Part shown: one piece after another, positions 26,576 to 35,865 of the stretch
How the letters are laid out: the number at the start of each line of letters is the position of its first letter
Position numbering within the stretch: position 1 is the stretch's first letter
Assembly: GCA_963796565.1 (NCBI GenBank)
Contig: CAWCMA010000011.1
Location: 1-64,000 of the forward strand
Reading direction: 5' to 3'
DNA from: JAKAVN01 sp963796565
Lineage (GTDB): Bacteria; Desulfobacterota; Binatia; Binatales; Binataceae
Length of the DNA stretch: 64,000 nucleotides
Notes under the pieces: generated by a model
What the model saw: the letters and a program-made list of their open reading frames with translations, nothing else
The model's database searches: none
What the model was told of the DNA's origin: nothing
Translations under genes and position numbers: made by a program

Positions 26576-26729
26576 GGGCGTGTGCCTCTTTTGGTTCGGG
26601 TGTGAGCTTCGACCTTAGATAGGGCCTCGCTTTGATTCAAGCACTAATTTTTGATCCCGCCAGCGGCGGGACTTTACCTTGTATTTCCGATCTCAAATGA
26701 GTTCACTACGGGAATCTCCAGGATCCAAC

Positions 26730-27302
26730 ATGCCAATCTACGAATGCCATTGTCTCGGATGCGACCTGACGTTCGAGGTCCTGGCGCCGCTTAGCCGGGC
26801 TGGCCGGCGCCATCCGTGCCCGCGATGCAACTGGCCCGCACCGCGCATCGCCTCGGCCTTCGCGATCGCTTCTGGAGCCAGCGCGCGCGAGCCAAAGGCG
26901 GAGACGGGCGAGGCGAAGATGCTCGTGGCGTCCAGGACGCCACCGCTATGCCTGCGCCATCCGAACGTCCCAATGCTCTGCCACATGGAACCCAAGGCGG
27001 CCGCGCGATGGCTCGCGCGCTACAACGGCCGTGTTGCCGAATACGACGACAAGCAGGGCGCGCGCGAAGACCTGCGCCGCAAGCGCGGGCTTGAACCGGA
27101 GCCGGCGTCCGCTGCATCGGCTCATAGCCACGGCCACGAGCGCGACTTCCGCCGCCACCAGGCGGATGGCGCGGCCGAGGCGAGCGGCGACCGCGATCTC
27201 GGCGCCAAGCGCGCCGCCCCTTCCAGCGCGCACGCGCAGACGGCGTCGCCCAAAAAGCACAAGCATACGCACGCTCACGGCAGCCACACGCATAGCCACT
27301 AG
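26730..27302 (+). CDS. FmdB-type zinc-ribbon protein with a histidine-rich tail
   Basis: The Met at 26730 begins MPIYECHCLGC, the canonical FmdB start, followed by a second Cys pair (CPRC), giving a small zinc ribbon over the first 35 residues. A middle part of about 90 residues contains CHMEPKAAARWLARYNGRV. The last 70 residues are low-complexity and end in HKHTHAHGSHTHSH, a likely nickel, copper or zinc binding tail. FmdB proteins are regulatory or metal-related but poorly understood. The gene diverges from methanethiol oxidase, suggesting a shared control region and possibly metal homeostasis. Confidence 0.75.
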   Translation: MPIYECHCLGCDLTFEVLAPLSRAGRRHPCPRCNWPAPRIASAFAIASGASAREPKAETGEAKMLVASRTPPLCLRHPNVPMLCHMEPKAAARWLARYNGRVAEYDDKQGAREDLRRKRGLEPEPASAASAHSHGHERDFRRHQADGAAEASGDRDLGAKRAAPSSAHAQTASPKKHKHTHAHGSHTHSH

Positions 27303-27325
27303 CAACGCGGGGAGGTGAAGAAGCG

Positions 27326-27727
27326 ATGGATTTGCTGCGTGGCACGGGGGCGCTGCTCGGGCGCCTCATGCTCGCCTATATCTTTGTCCAATCGGGAATC
27401 GAAAAAATCTCCGGACCGGCGGACACCATGCAGTACATGGCGAGTGGAGGGCTGCCGCATCTGCTGGTTCCCGAGCTTTTCGTGCTTTCGATAATCGTCG
27501 AACTGCTGGGCGGCCTGATGTTGATATTCGGATGGTACGCCGAGCTGGCGGCGATGATCATTTTCCTGTGGATGATCCCCGTCACGATAATCTTCCACGT
27601 TTCGACGGGAGACACCGTCCATTGGGAGAAAAATCTCGCTATCATGGGCGGGCTGCTGATGGTCGCGGTGCTCGGGCCCGGCGGATTCAGCCTCGGAGGC
27701 GGGAGCGGCCTGCGCCGAATCGCCTGA
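27326..27727 (+). CDS. DoxX-family membrane protein
   Basis: This is a 133-residue protein with four hydrophobic helices. The N-terminal part (LLGRLMLAYIFVQSGIEKI) and the later GWYAELAAMIIFLWMIPVT are typical of DoxX/TQO small-subunit-like proteins. These are linked to quinone-dependent thiosulfate oxidation or to oxidoreductive membrane complexes, but most have no known role. It follows the FmdB gene by 23 bases in the same direction and has an AGGTGAAG sequence ahead of the ATG. Confidence 0.85.
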   Translation: MDLLRGTGALLGRLMLAYIFVQSGIEKISGPADTMQYMASGGLPHLLVPELFVLSIIVELLGGLMLIFGWYAELAAMIIFLWMIPVTIIFHVSTGDTVHWEKNLAIMGGLLMVAVLGPGGFSLGGGSGLRRIA

Positions 27728-27750
27728 CGCGCGGGTGAGACGAAAATGAA

Positions 27751-27803
27751 GCGAGCGCGATGCGGAGCTGGCCGATACCGGCCAGACGCCGCGCCGCGCT
27801 CGC
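27751..27803. terminator. Nested hairpin, bidirectional terminator
   Basis: The outer arms GCGAGCGCG (27751-27759) and CGCGCTCGC (27795-27803) pair perfectly, and within them CTGGCCG-ATAC-CGGCCAG (27768-27785) forms a second 7-bp stem. The structure lies between the convergent DoxX and glutaredoxin genes. There is no long T run, so a Rho-independent role is likely but not certain. Confidence 0.6.
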
Positions 27804-27826
27804 GTTCGTGAGGATGCTGCTATCTG

Positions 27827-28159
27827 TTACTGGTGCGCGCTCTCGCCGAGCGCCGCTTTCACCAGCGTCTGCAGCTCGCCGGTCGAATGCAGCTCGCGCA
27901 CGATGTCGCAGCCGCCGACGAACTTGCCGTTGATGAAGACCTGCGGAATGGTCGGCCAGTTGCTGTAGGTTTTGACCGCGTCGCGCACTTCCTGGTCGGC
28001 GAGCACGTCGATCGTGGTGTAGGGCATGCCCAGCTCTTCGAACACCTCGACCGTCGCGGCCGAGAATCCGCATTGCGGAAAGCTGCGGTTGCCCTTCATG
28101 AAAATGACGATCTTGTCGCTGTTGATCGCCGTACGGATTCGCTCGATTGGGTCGGCCAT
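27827..28159 (-). CDS. grxD: Monothiol glutaredoxin, Grx4 family
   Basis: The protein has 110 residues and the CGFS active site at residues 30-33, followed by the family motifs WPTIPQVFI and GGCDIV. Such proteins bind a [2Fe-2S] cluster with glutathione and pass clusters on, often together with BolA. The BolA gene lies directly upstream, nine bases away in the same direction, which supports a Grx-BolA complex in iron sensing or cluster delivery. Confidence 0.95.
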   Translation of the reverse strand: MADPIERIRTAINSDKIVIFMKGNRSFPQCGFSAATVEVFEELGMPYTTIDVLADQEVRDAVKTYSNWPTIPQVFINGKFVGGCDIVRELHSTGELQTLVKAALGESAHQ

Positions 28160-28167
28160 CTGAACTC

Positions 28168-28416
28168 TTACCTCCGGTTCTGATACTGGTTCGGGGTCAT
28201 CACTTTGAGCGTCAGCGCGTGGATGCGGACCTTCATCGCGTCGCCCAGCGCACCATAGACCGCCTGATGGCGTTCGACCAGGCCCTTGCCCTCGAAACTC
28301 TCGCTGACCACCAGCGCTTCGAAATGATCGCCGCCGCCGGTGAAGTCACGTACCTCGACCAAGGCGCCTGGCAGCCCGCGCTCGATCATTTCCTTGATCT
28401 CCTGCGCTTCCATCAC
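28168..28416 (-). CDS. bolA: BolA-family protein
   Basis: The protein has 82 residues. The BolA fold is recognisable by VEVRDFTGGGDHFEALVVS near the centre, the conserved His, and RHQAVYGALGDAMKVRIHAL at the C-terminus. BolA proteins partner monothiol glutaredoxins to form a cluster-bound heterodimer. It is placed between the glutaredoxin and the potassium-channel gene. The Met-Met start is preceded by a weak ribosome binding site. Confidence 0.93.
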   Translation of the reverse strand: MMEAQEIKEMIERGLPGALVEVRDFTGGGDHFEALVVSESFEGKGLVERHQAVYGALGDAMKVRIHALTLKVMTPNQYQNRR

Positions 28417-28425
28417 TGTCTAATC

Positions 28426-29337
28426 CTAGCGTTCGGACGCGGCGCCGTCGAGCGGAGCCGGCGCCGCCGGCACAACTTCGTCGAAGCGCGAGTAGTCGAT
28501 CAAAAACGTGCCGTCGGGCAATTCGTGCAAAACGTCGGCGAAGCGCATGCCCCAGACTATCTCGTCCGCGAGCCACACGTAGCGCACATGGACGTTCTGC
28601 AGAAACGACTCATCCATCCCCACCAGCGAGGCGATGATCATGCTGCGCGAGGCTTTTAGCGACGCGGCGGTCTCGCCCAAGAGTGGGCTGCCTTCGACGA
28701 TCGGATGGATCACCGTCCAGCTCAGCGAGAACAGCGCGTTGCGGCCGCGCGAGAGGGCGAGATCGTAGAAGCGGCGCATGCCTTCGCCCTCGCGCGTCGT
28801 CTCCCAACGCGACAATACGACGTGGATCTGCGCTTCGACGATGCGGTTGGAGCGCTGATTCACCACCCGAAACATCAACGACGGCACTCCGTCGCGCGGC
28901 GAGATCGCCACCACCCGGCTGAAACGCACGCGCGCGGTTGGCCGCGAGAAACGGGCGAAGACCAGCCCGGTCACGACTGCGAGCGAAGTCAGCCCGCTTA
29001 GCGCCTCGATACTCACCAGGATGTTGGACACGAACGAGCGCGGCGCCATCGTGCCGTATCCGATCGTCGCCATCGTCTGCACGCTGAAAAAGAAGGCGTC
29101 GGCGAACGAGCCCGGGCGGGCGTTGGCCACGCCACCGTCGATCATATAGGCGAGCGCGAACAGGCAATTGATGAATCCGAACAAGGCGATGACTATGAGC
29201 AGGAGGGCCGGCCACGAAATCGTGGTTAGGAAAAAATAGAGATCGCTGAGGCGAGGGCGCGGCGCTCCCGACGTGATCCGGCCGATGCTGTCGCGGGCTT
29301 TGCCGTCCAGCTCGATTTTGGTGGGACCCTCGCTCAT
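28426..29337 (-). CDS. Inward-rectifier-type potassium channel (KirBac-like)
   Basis: About 303 residues from the Met at 29337, chosen because the thiolase stop lies just upstream at 29370. Two membrane helices flank a pore with the TIGYG selectivity filter (ATIGYGTM). The C-terminal 190 residues form the immunoglobulin-like cytoplasmic domain of Kir channels (RFSRVVAISPRDGVPSLMFR, NQRSNRIVEAQI). KirBac channels move potassium passively and are gated by lipids or other ligands. The link with the neighbouring genes is unclear. Confidence 0.9.
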   Translation of the reverse strand: MSEGPTKIELDGKARDSIGRITSGAPRPRLSDLYFFLTTISWPALLLIVIALFGFINCLFALAYMIDGGVANARPGSFADAFFFSVQTMATIGYGTMAPRSFVSNILVSIEALSGLTSLAVVTGLVFARFSRPTARVRFSRVVAISPRDGVPSLMFRVVNQRSNRIVEAQIHVVLSRWETTREGEGMRRFYDLALSRGRNALFSLSWTVIHPIVEGSPLLGETAASLKASRSMIIASLVGMDESFLQNVHVRYVWLADEIVWGMRFADVLHELPDGTFLIDYSRFDEVVPAAPAPLDGAASER

Positions 29338-29369
29338 AGGAATGTTCCGGGATTGGGTGTGCTTTGCGA

Positions 29370-30506
29370 TCAGACTTGCTCGACCACCGTCGCGATGCCC
29401 TGGCCGATTCCGATACACAGCGTTGCCAGCCCCAGTTGCGCGCCGCGCCGGCGCATCTCGTGCGTCAGCGTCACCATCAGCCGCGCCCCCGAACATCCCA
29501 GCGGATGCCCCAGTGCGACCGCGCCGCCGTTGACGTTGAGCCGGTTCTCGTCGATTTTAAGATCGGTGTTGCAGGCCAGCACCTGCGCTGCGAACGCCTC
29601 GTTGATTTCGACCAGATCGACGTCCCCCATCTTGAGCGCCGCGCGGCCGAGCGCCTTGTGCGTCGCCGGCACCGGACCCCATCCCATGATCTCCGGCCTT
29701 ACGCCGGCGACCGCCGTGGCGCGAATCCGCGCCATCGGCCTGACGCCCAGTGCGCGCGCCCGCTCGGCGCTCATCAGCAGTACTGCCGCTGCACCGTCGC
29801 ATACCTGTGACGAGTTGCCGGCAGTGACCTGGCCGCCGTCGGGCTTGAATGAAGGCTTCAGCGCCGCCAGCCGCTCCATACTGGTGTCCGGGCGCGGCCC
29901 CTGGTCGATGTCGACCAGGCCTCTCTCCAGGCGCACCGGAACGATCTCTTCTTTGAAGCGCTCGCGGGCCGCGATCGCGCGTTGATGCGACCGCAGCGAG
30001 AACGCGTCGGCCCGCTCGCGCGTAATTCCATACATCGCAGCCAGCCGCTCCGCCGTCAGCCCCATCACGAACATGTCCTGCGGAAACAGGTCGAGCAGCT
30101 TGGGATTGGGCAGCAGCCCGGAGCCCATCGGCACATGGCTCATCTGCTCGACGCCGCCCGCGATTGCGACCTCGCCCGCGCCGGTCATGATTTCGTAGGC
30201 GGCGAAGTTGATCGCCTGCAGGCCCGATCCGCATTGACGGTCGACCGTCGTGCCTGCGACCTCGACCGGTAGCCCCGCCAGCAGCGCGATCATGCGGCCG
30301 ATATTCAGCCCCTGCTCGCCCGATTGGTTGGCGCATCCCCATACCACGTCCTCGATCTCCGCCGGGTCGAGTTTGCGATTGCGTTCGAGCAGGCGGCGCA
30401 CACACATCACCGAGAGGTCGTCTGCGCGGATGTCCTTGAAATAGCCTTCCTTGTTGGAGCGGCCGATGGGCGTGCGAATTCCGTCAACGATCACTACTTC
30501 GTGCAT
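29370..30506 (-). CDS. Thiolase / acetyl-CoA C-acyltransferase
   Basis: The Met at 30506 follows GGAGGCGCC and starts the family sequence MHEVVIVDGIRTPIG; the open frame reaches further to 30638 without homology. The 378 residues contain the acyl-accepting Cys92 (DRQCGSG), the catalytic His in GGAVALGHPLGCSGAR, and the second Cys in CIGIGQG. The enzyme cleaves 3-oxoacyl-CoA to acetyl-CoA and a shortened acyl-CoA in beta-oxidation or aromatic degradation such as the beta-ketoadipate route. It diverges from the Rieske oxygenase. Confidence 0.93.
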   Translation of the reverse strand: MHEVVIVDGIRTPIGRSNKEGYFKDIRADDLSVMCVRRLLERNRKLDPAEIEDVVWGCANQSGEQGLNIGRMIALLAGLPVEVAGTTVDRQCGSGLQAINFAAYEIMTGAGEVAIAGGVEQMSHVPMGSGLLPNPKLLDLFPQDMFVMGLTAERLAAMYGITRERADAFSLRSHQRAIAARERFKEEIVPVRLERGLVDIDQGPRPDTSMERLAALKPSFKPDGGQVTAGNSSQVCDGAAAVLLMSAERARALGVRPMARIRATAVAGVRPEIMGWGPVPATHKALGRAALKMGDVDLVEINEAFAAQVLACNTDLKIDENRLNVNGGAVALGHPLGCSGARLMVTLTHEMRRRGAQLGLATLCIGIGQGIATVVEQV

Positions 30507-30661
30507 AATTGGCGCCTCCGCGGTTGAAATCGGACATAGTTGACATCGGGCCGGGCGGCGGTCCATGAGTCTAACATGCGTCGGGCGATATCCGGCAGAG
30601 GCCCGAGAGGCGAGGCTGGGGCTCGGCTGCGGATGCAAACGGCGGGCTTGAAGAGGTGACC

Positions 30662-31849
30662 ATGGCCGCGAGCGAGCGAATCTCGAGTGCGATTTCGGCC
30701 AGCCGGCAGTACGCGCCCTACGTCGAGGCGGACTGGGGCTTCAAGAATGCGTGGTACCCGGCGCTCTTCAGCCACGAGTTGGGCGAAAATGGCGTCAAGG
30801 GAGTCACGATGGCCGGCCACGACATCGTGCTCCGCCGCTCACAAGGCAAGGTCTACGCGCTCCGCGACCGCTGCGTCCATCGCGGAGTCAAAATGTCGCT
30901 GCGTCCGATGTGCCTGACCGCCGACACCCTGAGCTGCTGGTACCACGGTTTTACCTACGGGCTCGACGACGGCGTGCTGAAGACGATCGTCGCCTCACCC
31001 GACGATCCGTTGATCGGCAAGGTGCGCATCCGCACGTATCCGGTGGTGGAACGCGCGGGAATAATTTTCGTTTTCATCGGCGACGAGGATTTCGCTCCGC
31101 TGCCGCCGCTCGAATCCGACATGCCGATTCGGATTACCGACGACGCCAACGCCATCGCCCACATACTGGATGAGAACGTTTACGTTCGCGGCATCCATCG
31201 CACCGGCAATTCCAACTGGCGGCTGGCGGCCGAGAACGGGTTCGACCCCGGCCATCTGCTGATTCATTGGAACAATCAGATCGTCGCGGCGACAGACCGC
31301 AAGCTCGGCCTTGGCGTCGAGCCAATCGCCGAGGGCGCGATCAAAATCATCGACGAACCCGATGGCCCCAAGGGCATAATGAACATGTACAACACGCGCG
31401 CGTACAAGTTCATCATGGAAAACAAGGCGGTGAACATGCGCGCGCGCGGTAAAAACTCCTACTACGCGCGCACCTCGATGGTCCTGCCAGGCATCCTGCT
31501 GGTCGAGCATTGGCCGGTTCCCGGATGGGCGCAGTACGAATGGTACGTGCCGACCGACGACAAGCATCACGAGTACTGGGAAATCCTGGTCGGCCGCTGC
31601 CGCAACGAAGAAGAGCGGCGCGAGGCGGATTACCTGTACGACAATTTTTTCGAGCCGCTCGCGTTGCGCGACTTCAACGACAACGACCTGTTCGCGCGTG
31701 AAGCGATGCAGGACTTTTACGAGCGAGGCGACGGATGGAACCGTGAGTCGCTGTGCGCCTTCGACGCCGCCACCATCACCTGGCGCAAGGTCGCGGCACG
31801 TTTCAACCGCGGCATCCAGGAGCCGCCCGAATCGCACAACCAACGATAA
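30662..31849 (+). CDS. Rieske non-heme iron ring-hydroxylating oxygenase, alpha subunit
   Basis: About 395 residues from the ATG at 30662. The Rieske cluster ligands are C71xH73 (RCVHRGV) and C92xxH95 (CWYHGF). The mononuclear iron site is suggested by ENGFDPGHLLIHW, the usual Asp and His spacing, which strongly recalls the carbazole 1,9a-dioxygenase terminal oxygenase type that works as a homotrimer without beta subunit. No beta subunit gene is nearby, in agreement. The reductase follows 24 bases downstream. It presumably hydroxylates an aromatic or polycyclic substrate, whose identity is unknown. Confidence 0.9.
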   Translation: MAASERISSAISASRQYAPYVEADWGFKNAWYPALFSHELGENGVKGVTMAGHDIVLRRSQGKVYALRDRCVHRGVKMSLRPMCLTADTLSCWYHGFTYGLDDGVLKTIVASPDDPLIGKVRIRTYPVVERAGIIFVFIGDEDFAPLPPLESDMPIRITDDANAIAHILDENVYVRGIHRTGNSNWRLAAENGFDPGHLLIHWNNQIVAATDRKLGLGVEPIAEGAIKIIDEPDGPKGIMNMYNTRAYKFIMENKAVNMRARGKNSYYARTSMVLPGILLVEHWPVPGWAQYEWYVPTDDKHHEYWEILVGRCRNEEERREADYLYDNFFEPLALRDFNDNDLFAREAMQDFYERGDGWNRESLCAFDAATITWRKVAARFNRGIQEPPESHNQR

Positions 31850-31873
31850 CGCCGCAAGGCCCGCTCATCTTCG

Positions 31874-32932
31874 ATGTCCACGCAAACCACCTCCACGACG
31901 GCGCCCGCTGCCGCCAATGCTCAGCGCGTGACGCTGCGCTTCGAGGACGGCGTCGAAAAAGAGATCGAAGTCGGCGCGAACGAATTCGTGCTCGACGCGG
32001 CGCTGCGCCAGGGCGTGCCGCTAGTCTACCAGTGCCGTTCCGGAAGCTGTTCGACCTGCGTCGGGCAGATGGTGAGCGGGACGCTCGAGATGGTGCGCGA
32101 CCGGGCGCTTTCGCTTATCGCGTCGGAAATCGCCGAGGGCAAGCGCCTGCTCTGCAGTTCGCACGCGCTCGCGCCGAGCGTGGTGCGCCTGCATTATCCG
32201 AGCGCGCTGATTTACGCGGAAGAACGCCACAATTTCGAGGCGCGCGTGGCCGCGGTCGAATGGCCGGTGCCCTCGGTCGCAAAACTCGCGATCGCGCTCG
32301 AGCGGCGCGCCGGCTTTTCGTTCCACGCCGGCCAGTACGTGCGAATCAAGGTGCCCGGCACCGATCAGTGGCGCTCGTACTCGATGTGCTCGACGCCGCG
32401 CGATCTCCCGAAAATGGAATTCCTGGTGCGGATTATCCCCGGCGGCGCGATGTCCGAATATCTGCGCGCGGCGCACGAAGGCGAACGTCTCGAAGTCGAA
32501 GGGCCGCTCGGCGCGTTCATCCTGCATCCGGGCAAGGGACTGCACGTCTTCGTCGCCGGCGGCACCGGGCTCGCGCCGATTCTCGCGATGATCGACGAGC
32601 TGCGGCGCGCGAACGGGCCCAAGCCGAAGATGCTGCTGAGCTTCGGATGCGCAAGCGACAAGGCCTTTTTCTATCGCGACGAAATCGACTTGCGCCAGTG
32701 GTGGATTCCGCAGCTAAGCGTGCGGCTCTCGGCCGACCGCGTCGAGGATCCTGCTTCGGGGCTCGTCGTGGGGACGCCGGTCGATGCGCTCGGCGCGGAT
32801 GCGATAAACGATCCCGAGGCGGCCGCCTATCTATGCGGACCGCCACCAATGATCGAAGGGGCGCGCCGGCGCCTGGCGGAATTGGGCGTAATGCCGGAGC
32901 GAATCTATGCCGAGCGCTTTGTCGCAAGTTGA
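31874..32932 (+). CDS. Ferredoxin-NAD(P)H reductase with N-terminal plant-type [2Fe-2S] domain
   Basis: The 352-residue protein supplies electrons to the oxygenase. The ferredoxin domain has Cys54, Cys59, Cys62 and Cys94 (CRSGSCSTC and LLCSS). A flavin domain follows with RSYSMCSTP for FAD, and a nucleotide domain with GGTGLAPILAM and the terminal LCGPPPMIEG. Together with the Rieske protein this makes a two-component class I type system. It is the middle gene of a plus-strand series from the oxygenase to the M20-fold gene. Confidence 0.92.
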   Translation: MSTQTTSTTAPAAANAQRVTLRFEDGVEKEIEVGANEFVLDAALRQGVPLVYQCRSGSCSTCVGQMVSGTLEMVRDRALSLIASEIAEGKRLLCSSHALAPSVVRLHYPSALIYAEERHNFEARVAAVEWPVPSVAKLAIALERRAGFSFHAGQYVRIKVPGTDQWRSYSMCSTPRDLPKMEFLVRIIPGGAMSEYLRAAHEGERLEVEGPLGAFILHPGKGLHVFVAGGTGLAPILAMIDELRRANGPKPKMLLSFGCASDKAFFYRDEIDLRQWWIPQLSVRLSADRVEDPASGLVVGTPVDALGADAINDPEAAAYLCGPPPMIEGARRRLAELGVMPERIYAERFVAS

Positions 32933-33017
32933 ACGGCGGAGAATTTAGCCAGGACAATCGTGTGACGCTATCTTGTGAGGCGCGTGCGCCGCGCCGGCTC
33001 CAACCAGGAATTCGCTC

Positions 33018-34472
33018 ATGGCCAGCACGCACGCAGTCGTAATCGGCGGCAGCTTCTCGGGCCTGTTCGCCGGCCGCGTGCTGAGCGAGTTCTTCGATCG
33101 CGTAACCGTGCTCGACCGCGACAGCTTTCCCGAAGGCGTCGAAGACCGCGCCGGCGTGCCGCAGGCGCGCCACGTGCATGGCCTGCTGGTGCGTGGGCTG
33201 TGGGAGTACGAGCGCGCGTTTCCCGGCTTCGAGCGCCTCGCGGTCGAGAAGGGCGCCACCTTTCACGACCATACCCTGGATTTCGTCGTGCTGCGGCCGC
33301 AGGGATGGCAGCCGCGTTACGCTTCCGATCTTAAATTTCTGAGCGCGAGCCGCGAGCTTATCGAATCGTGCGTGCGCGATCTTTTCCGCAAACTGCCGAA
33401 GGTCGAGCTGCGCGAGCGCGTCGCGGTGACTGGGCTTAAAGTCTCGCGCGAGAGCGGCAAGCCGCGGTGCGTCGGCGTGACCGTTCCGGCGCGCGAGGGC
33501 GGCAACGCCGCGGTGATCGAGGCCGATCTGATTGTCGACGCGAGCGGCGCGGTCTCGCGCGCGCCGGCGTGGCTCGAGGCGGCCGGACTCAAACCGCCGC
33601 GCGAGAGCGTGGTCGATCCGCTGGCCGGCTATTCCTCGCGCTGGTTCAAAGGGCCGCCGCCCGGCCAATGGCCCGCGCAATGGTGGTGGTGGGCAGGCGC
33701 TTACATCCGCCGCCGCCCCGACGATCTGACCGAGGCGAACTTTCAGCTCAAGGAGCACAATCGCTGGCATCTCACGCTGTCCGGCTTCAATCGTCGCTAT
33801 CCGCCGACGCGCGAGAATGAGTTCATGGAGCACATCAAACGGCTGCCCTCGCCGATCATCGCCGAGATGACACGGCTGATGGAGCCGATCTCGCCGGTGT
33901 ACGCCAACCGCGCGATGCGCAATCAGTGGCGCCACTACGAGCGGTGGAATGAGCGCCTGGACGGCTTCATCGCGATCGGCGACGCATTCTGCCACTACAA
34001 CCCGGTGTACGCGCAGGGGATGACGGCGCTCGCGCTGTCGGCCACGATGCTGCGCGCATGTCTGGAGAAATATCCGCCCACGGCGCAGGAATTCGCGCGC
34101 GAGTTTTTCGACGCCGAAGCGCGGATTCAGCATGACCCGTGGAAATTGTCCGCCGGAGTGGACCTGCGCTTTCCGTTCACGCTCGGCGAGCGCCCGTTTT
34201 CGATGAAGCTGTTCAATCTCTATCTCGACGGCGTGGGATTGGCGGCGAAGGATCCGATCGTGCGCCGCCGCTTGCTTGAAGTCGCGCAGCTCGTCCGTCC
34301 GCTTTCCGATCTTTTCGCGCCTGATGTAGCTGGCCGCGTCGGCGTCGCAGCCGCAGCCAACGCGGTTCGCGCGCTCGGCAGGCTGGTTGCCCATCCGGCG
34401 CCGATTGCGATTTCGCCGATGCCGCCCACGATCCCGGCGGCGGCGCCCCGCGGCGAAGCGGCGGTCGCCTAG
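33018..34472 (+). CDS. FAD-dependent hydroxylase (PHBH/UbiH-like)
   Basis: The 484-residue protein starts with the FAD dinucleotide motif VVIGGSFSGLFAG and later has the GD motif region FIAIGDAFCHYNPVYAQGM, both of the aromatic-ring flavin hydroxylase family. The middle part, with WWWAGAYIRRRPDDLTEANF, is unusual. It could hydroxylate a phenolic intermediate downstream of the Rieske step. It may also act on a lipid or quinone, as some relatives do. Confidence 0.8.
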   Translation: MASTHAVVIGGSFSGLFAGRVLSEFFDRVTVLDRDSFPEGVEDRAGVPQARHVHGLLVRGLWEYERAFPGFERLAVEKGATFHDHTLDFVVLRPQGWQPRYASDLKFLSASRELIESCVRDLFRKLPKVELRERVAVTGLKVSRESGKPRCVGVTVPAREGGNAAVIEADLIVDASGAVSRAPAWLEAAGLKPPRESVVDPLAGYSSRWFKGPPPGQWPAQWWWWAGAYIRRRPDDLTEANFQLKEHNRWHLTLSGFNRRYPPTRENEFMEHIKRLPSPIIAEMTRLMEPISPVYANRAMRNQWRHYERWNERLDGFIAIGDAFCHYNPVYAQGMTALALSATMLRACLEKYPPTAQEFAREFFDAEARIQHDPWKLSAGVDLRFPFTLGERPFSMKLFNLYLDGVGLAAKDPIVRRRLLEVAQLVRPLSDLFAPDVAGRVGVAAAANAVRALGRLVAHPAPIAISPMPPTIPAAAPRGEAAVA

Positions 34473-34486
34473 GATGGAGATGCGCG

Positions 34487-35824
34487 ATGGCTAGTGAGAC
34501 GCGGCAAGTTAGGATGGGGCCCGAACAGGAACGATGGTACGCCGAGGCGTGCGAGCGTCTGGATGCCGCGCGGCTGAAGCGCCTGCTGCTCGATCTCGTC
34601 GACATCCCGAGTCCGACCGGCGCCGAGCGCGCGGCGAGCGAGTTCGTCACAACTTGGATGCGCGAGCGTATCGCGGGAGCGCGCGCCTTCTATCAACCCA
34701 TCAACGAGGAGACCGGCAACGCGGTCGGCGAATTGCGCGGCAGCGGCGGCGGCGCGGCCCTGATGCTCTATGCGCCGCTCGATACCAACCTCGAAGGCGA
34801 TCCCGACAAGGACCTTCCGTGGGCCGGCTCCGCGATGCGCCGCGACATGATCCCGCGCGCCGTCGAGGACGGCGATTTCGTCTATGGCCTGGGGGCGGCG
34901 AACCCGAAGTGCATGGTCGCAACCCTGGTGGAGATCGCAACCGCGCTCGGCGAAGCGCGCGTGCCCATCCGTGGCGACCTTATCGCGGCGTTTGCCGGCG
35001 GCGGGATGCCGGTCAACGTCGCGGCACGGCGCAACTGGGGGATGAGCAGCGGGCTGTATCACTTGCTTTCGCGCGGCGTGGCGCCCGACTTCGCGATCAT
35101 TATGAAGCCGGTCTGGCGCGTCTTCGCCGAGGAACCCGGAATGTGCTGGTTCAAGGTGACGGTGCGCGGCACGCTGGGCTACGCGGGAACGCCGCGCGGC
35201 GCGCCGGGTTTTCAAAGCTCGATCGTTCCCGCCGCGCGTATCATCGAAGAGATCGAAGCGTGGATTGCGCAGTACACCGCGCGCAACAGCTCGGCGGCGC
35301 TCGCGGCCGAGGGTCATATCGCGGCCGTACGTGCCGGATGGCCGGAGCGGCCGGCCTTTCCCTCGGCGGCAACGGAAATCTACCTCGACCTCAGATGTAA
35401 TCCGCGTACCACGCCGGCCGAGGTGCGCGCGCAGTTCGCCAAAGCGCTGGACGCAATGGCCGCGCGCCATCCAGAGGTCGGTGTCGAGTGGGAGATGGTC
35501 GGGGCGGTCGCGGGTGGCGCCACCGATCCGAACAATTGGATCATTCAATCGTGCCGGCGCGGATGGGAGCGCGTCGCGCAGCGCCCGCATGGCGACCCGC
35601 CGCGCCTGGGCGGTCAGACCGATGGTGCGCTGATCCGCCGGATGGGAATTCCGTGCGCGCGAATCGGCTTTCCCTCGCCGCCGCGCAACTGTCCGCCGGA
35701 GTACCGGCAGGGGCTGGGCGGGATGGGCGTCGCGTGCGTGCCCGACCTGGTCAAGACCGCGCGTGCGATCATGTACGCGGCGATCGACACGCTTACCCGC
35801 CCGCGCGCGGAACTTGGACTGTGA
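34487..35824 (+). CDS. M20-family fold protein with most metal-binding residues missing
   Basis: The 445-residue protein follows the M20 metallopeptidase pattern in general layout (LVDIPSPTGAER, LMLYAPLDTNLEGD, YGLGAANPKCMVATL and AFAGGGMP). The key residues differ: HxD is PLD (P97, D99 kept), the bridging Asp in RGAxD is Asn139, the EE pair is GG around residue 172, and the C-terminal His is not found. Catalysis by the usual two-zinc route is therefore unlikely. The protein may bind a substrate, have another chemistry, or be inactive. It lies 14 bases after the hydroxylase gene and before a CoA-transferase gene, in the catabolic cluster. It converges on the latter with a 41-base gap. Confidence 0.8.
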   Translation: MASETRQVRMGPEQERWYAEACERLDAARLKRLLLDLVDIPSPTGAERAASEFVTTWMRERIAGARAFYQPINEETGNAVGELRGSGGGAALMLYAPLDTNLEGDPDKDLPWAGSAMRRDMIPRAVEDGDFVYGLGAANPKCMVATLVEIATALGEARVPIRGDLIAAFAGGGMPVNVAARRNWGMSSGLYHLLSRGVAPDFAIIMKPVWRVFAEEPGMCWFKVTVRGTLGYAGTPRGAPGFQSSIVPAARIIEEIEAWIAQYTARNSSAALAAEGHIAAVRAGWPERPAFPSAATEIYLDLRCNPRTTPAEVRAQFAKALDAMAARHPEVGVEWEMVGAVAGGATDPNNWIIQSCRRGWERVAQRPHGDPPRLGGQTDGALIRRMGIPCARIGFPSPPRNCPPEYRQGLGGMGVACVPDLVKTARAIMYAAIDTLTRPRAELGL

Positions 35825-35865
35825 AGCGGGGTAGTAGGCGTAGGCCGATCACCGGCGTGGGCGGA

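Noticed and set aside
31753..33042. 429-codon plus-strand frame overlapping the ferredoxin reductase
   Set aside because: It is the third frame of a high-GC gene; the reductase frame has the cluster ligands, FAD and NAD motifs and an ATG.
32517..34394. 625-codon minus-strand frame opposite the flavin hydroxylase
   Set aside because: It is long only because of GC bias; the opposite strand encodes a recognisable FAD enzyme.
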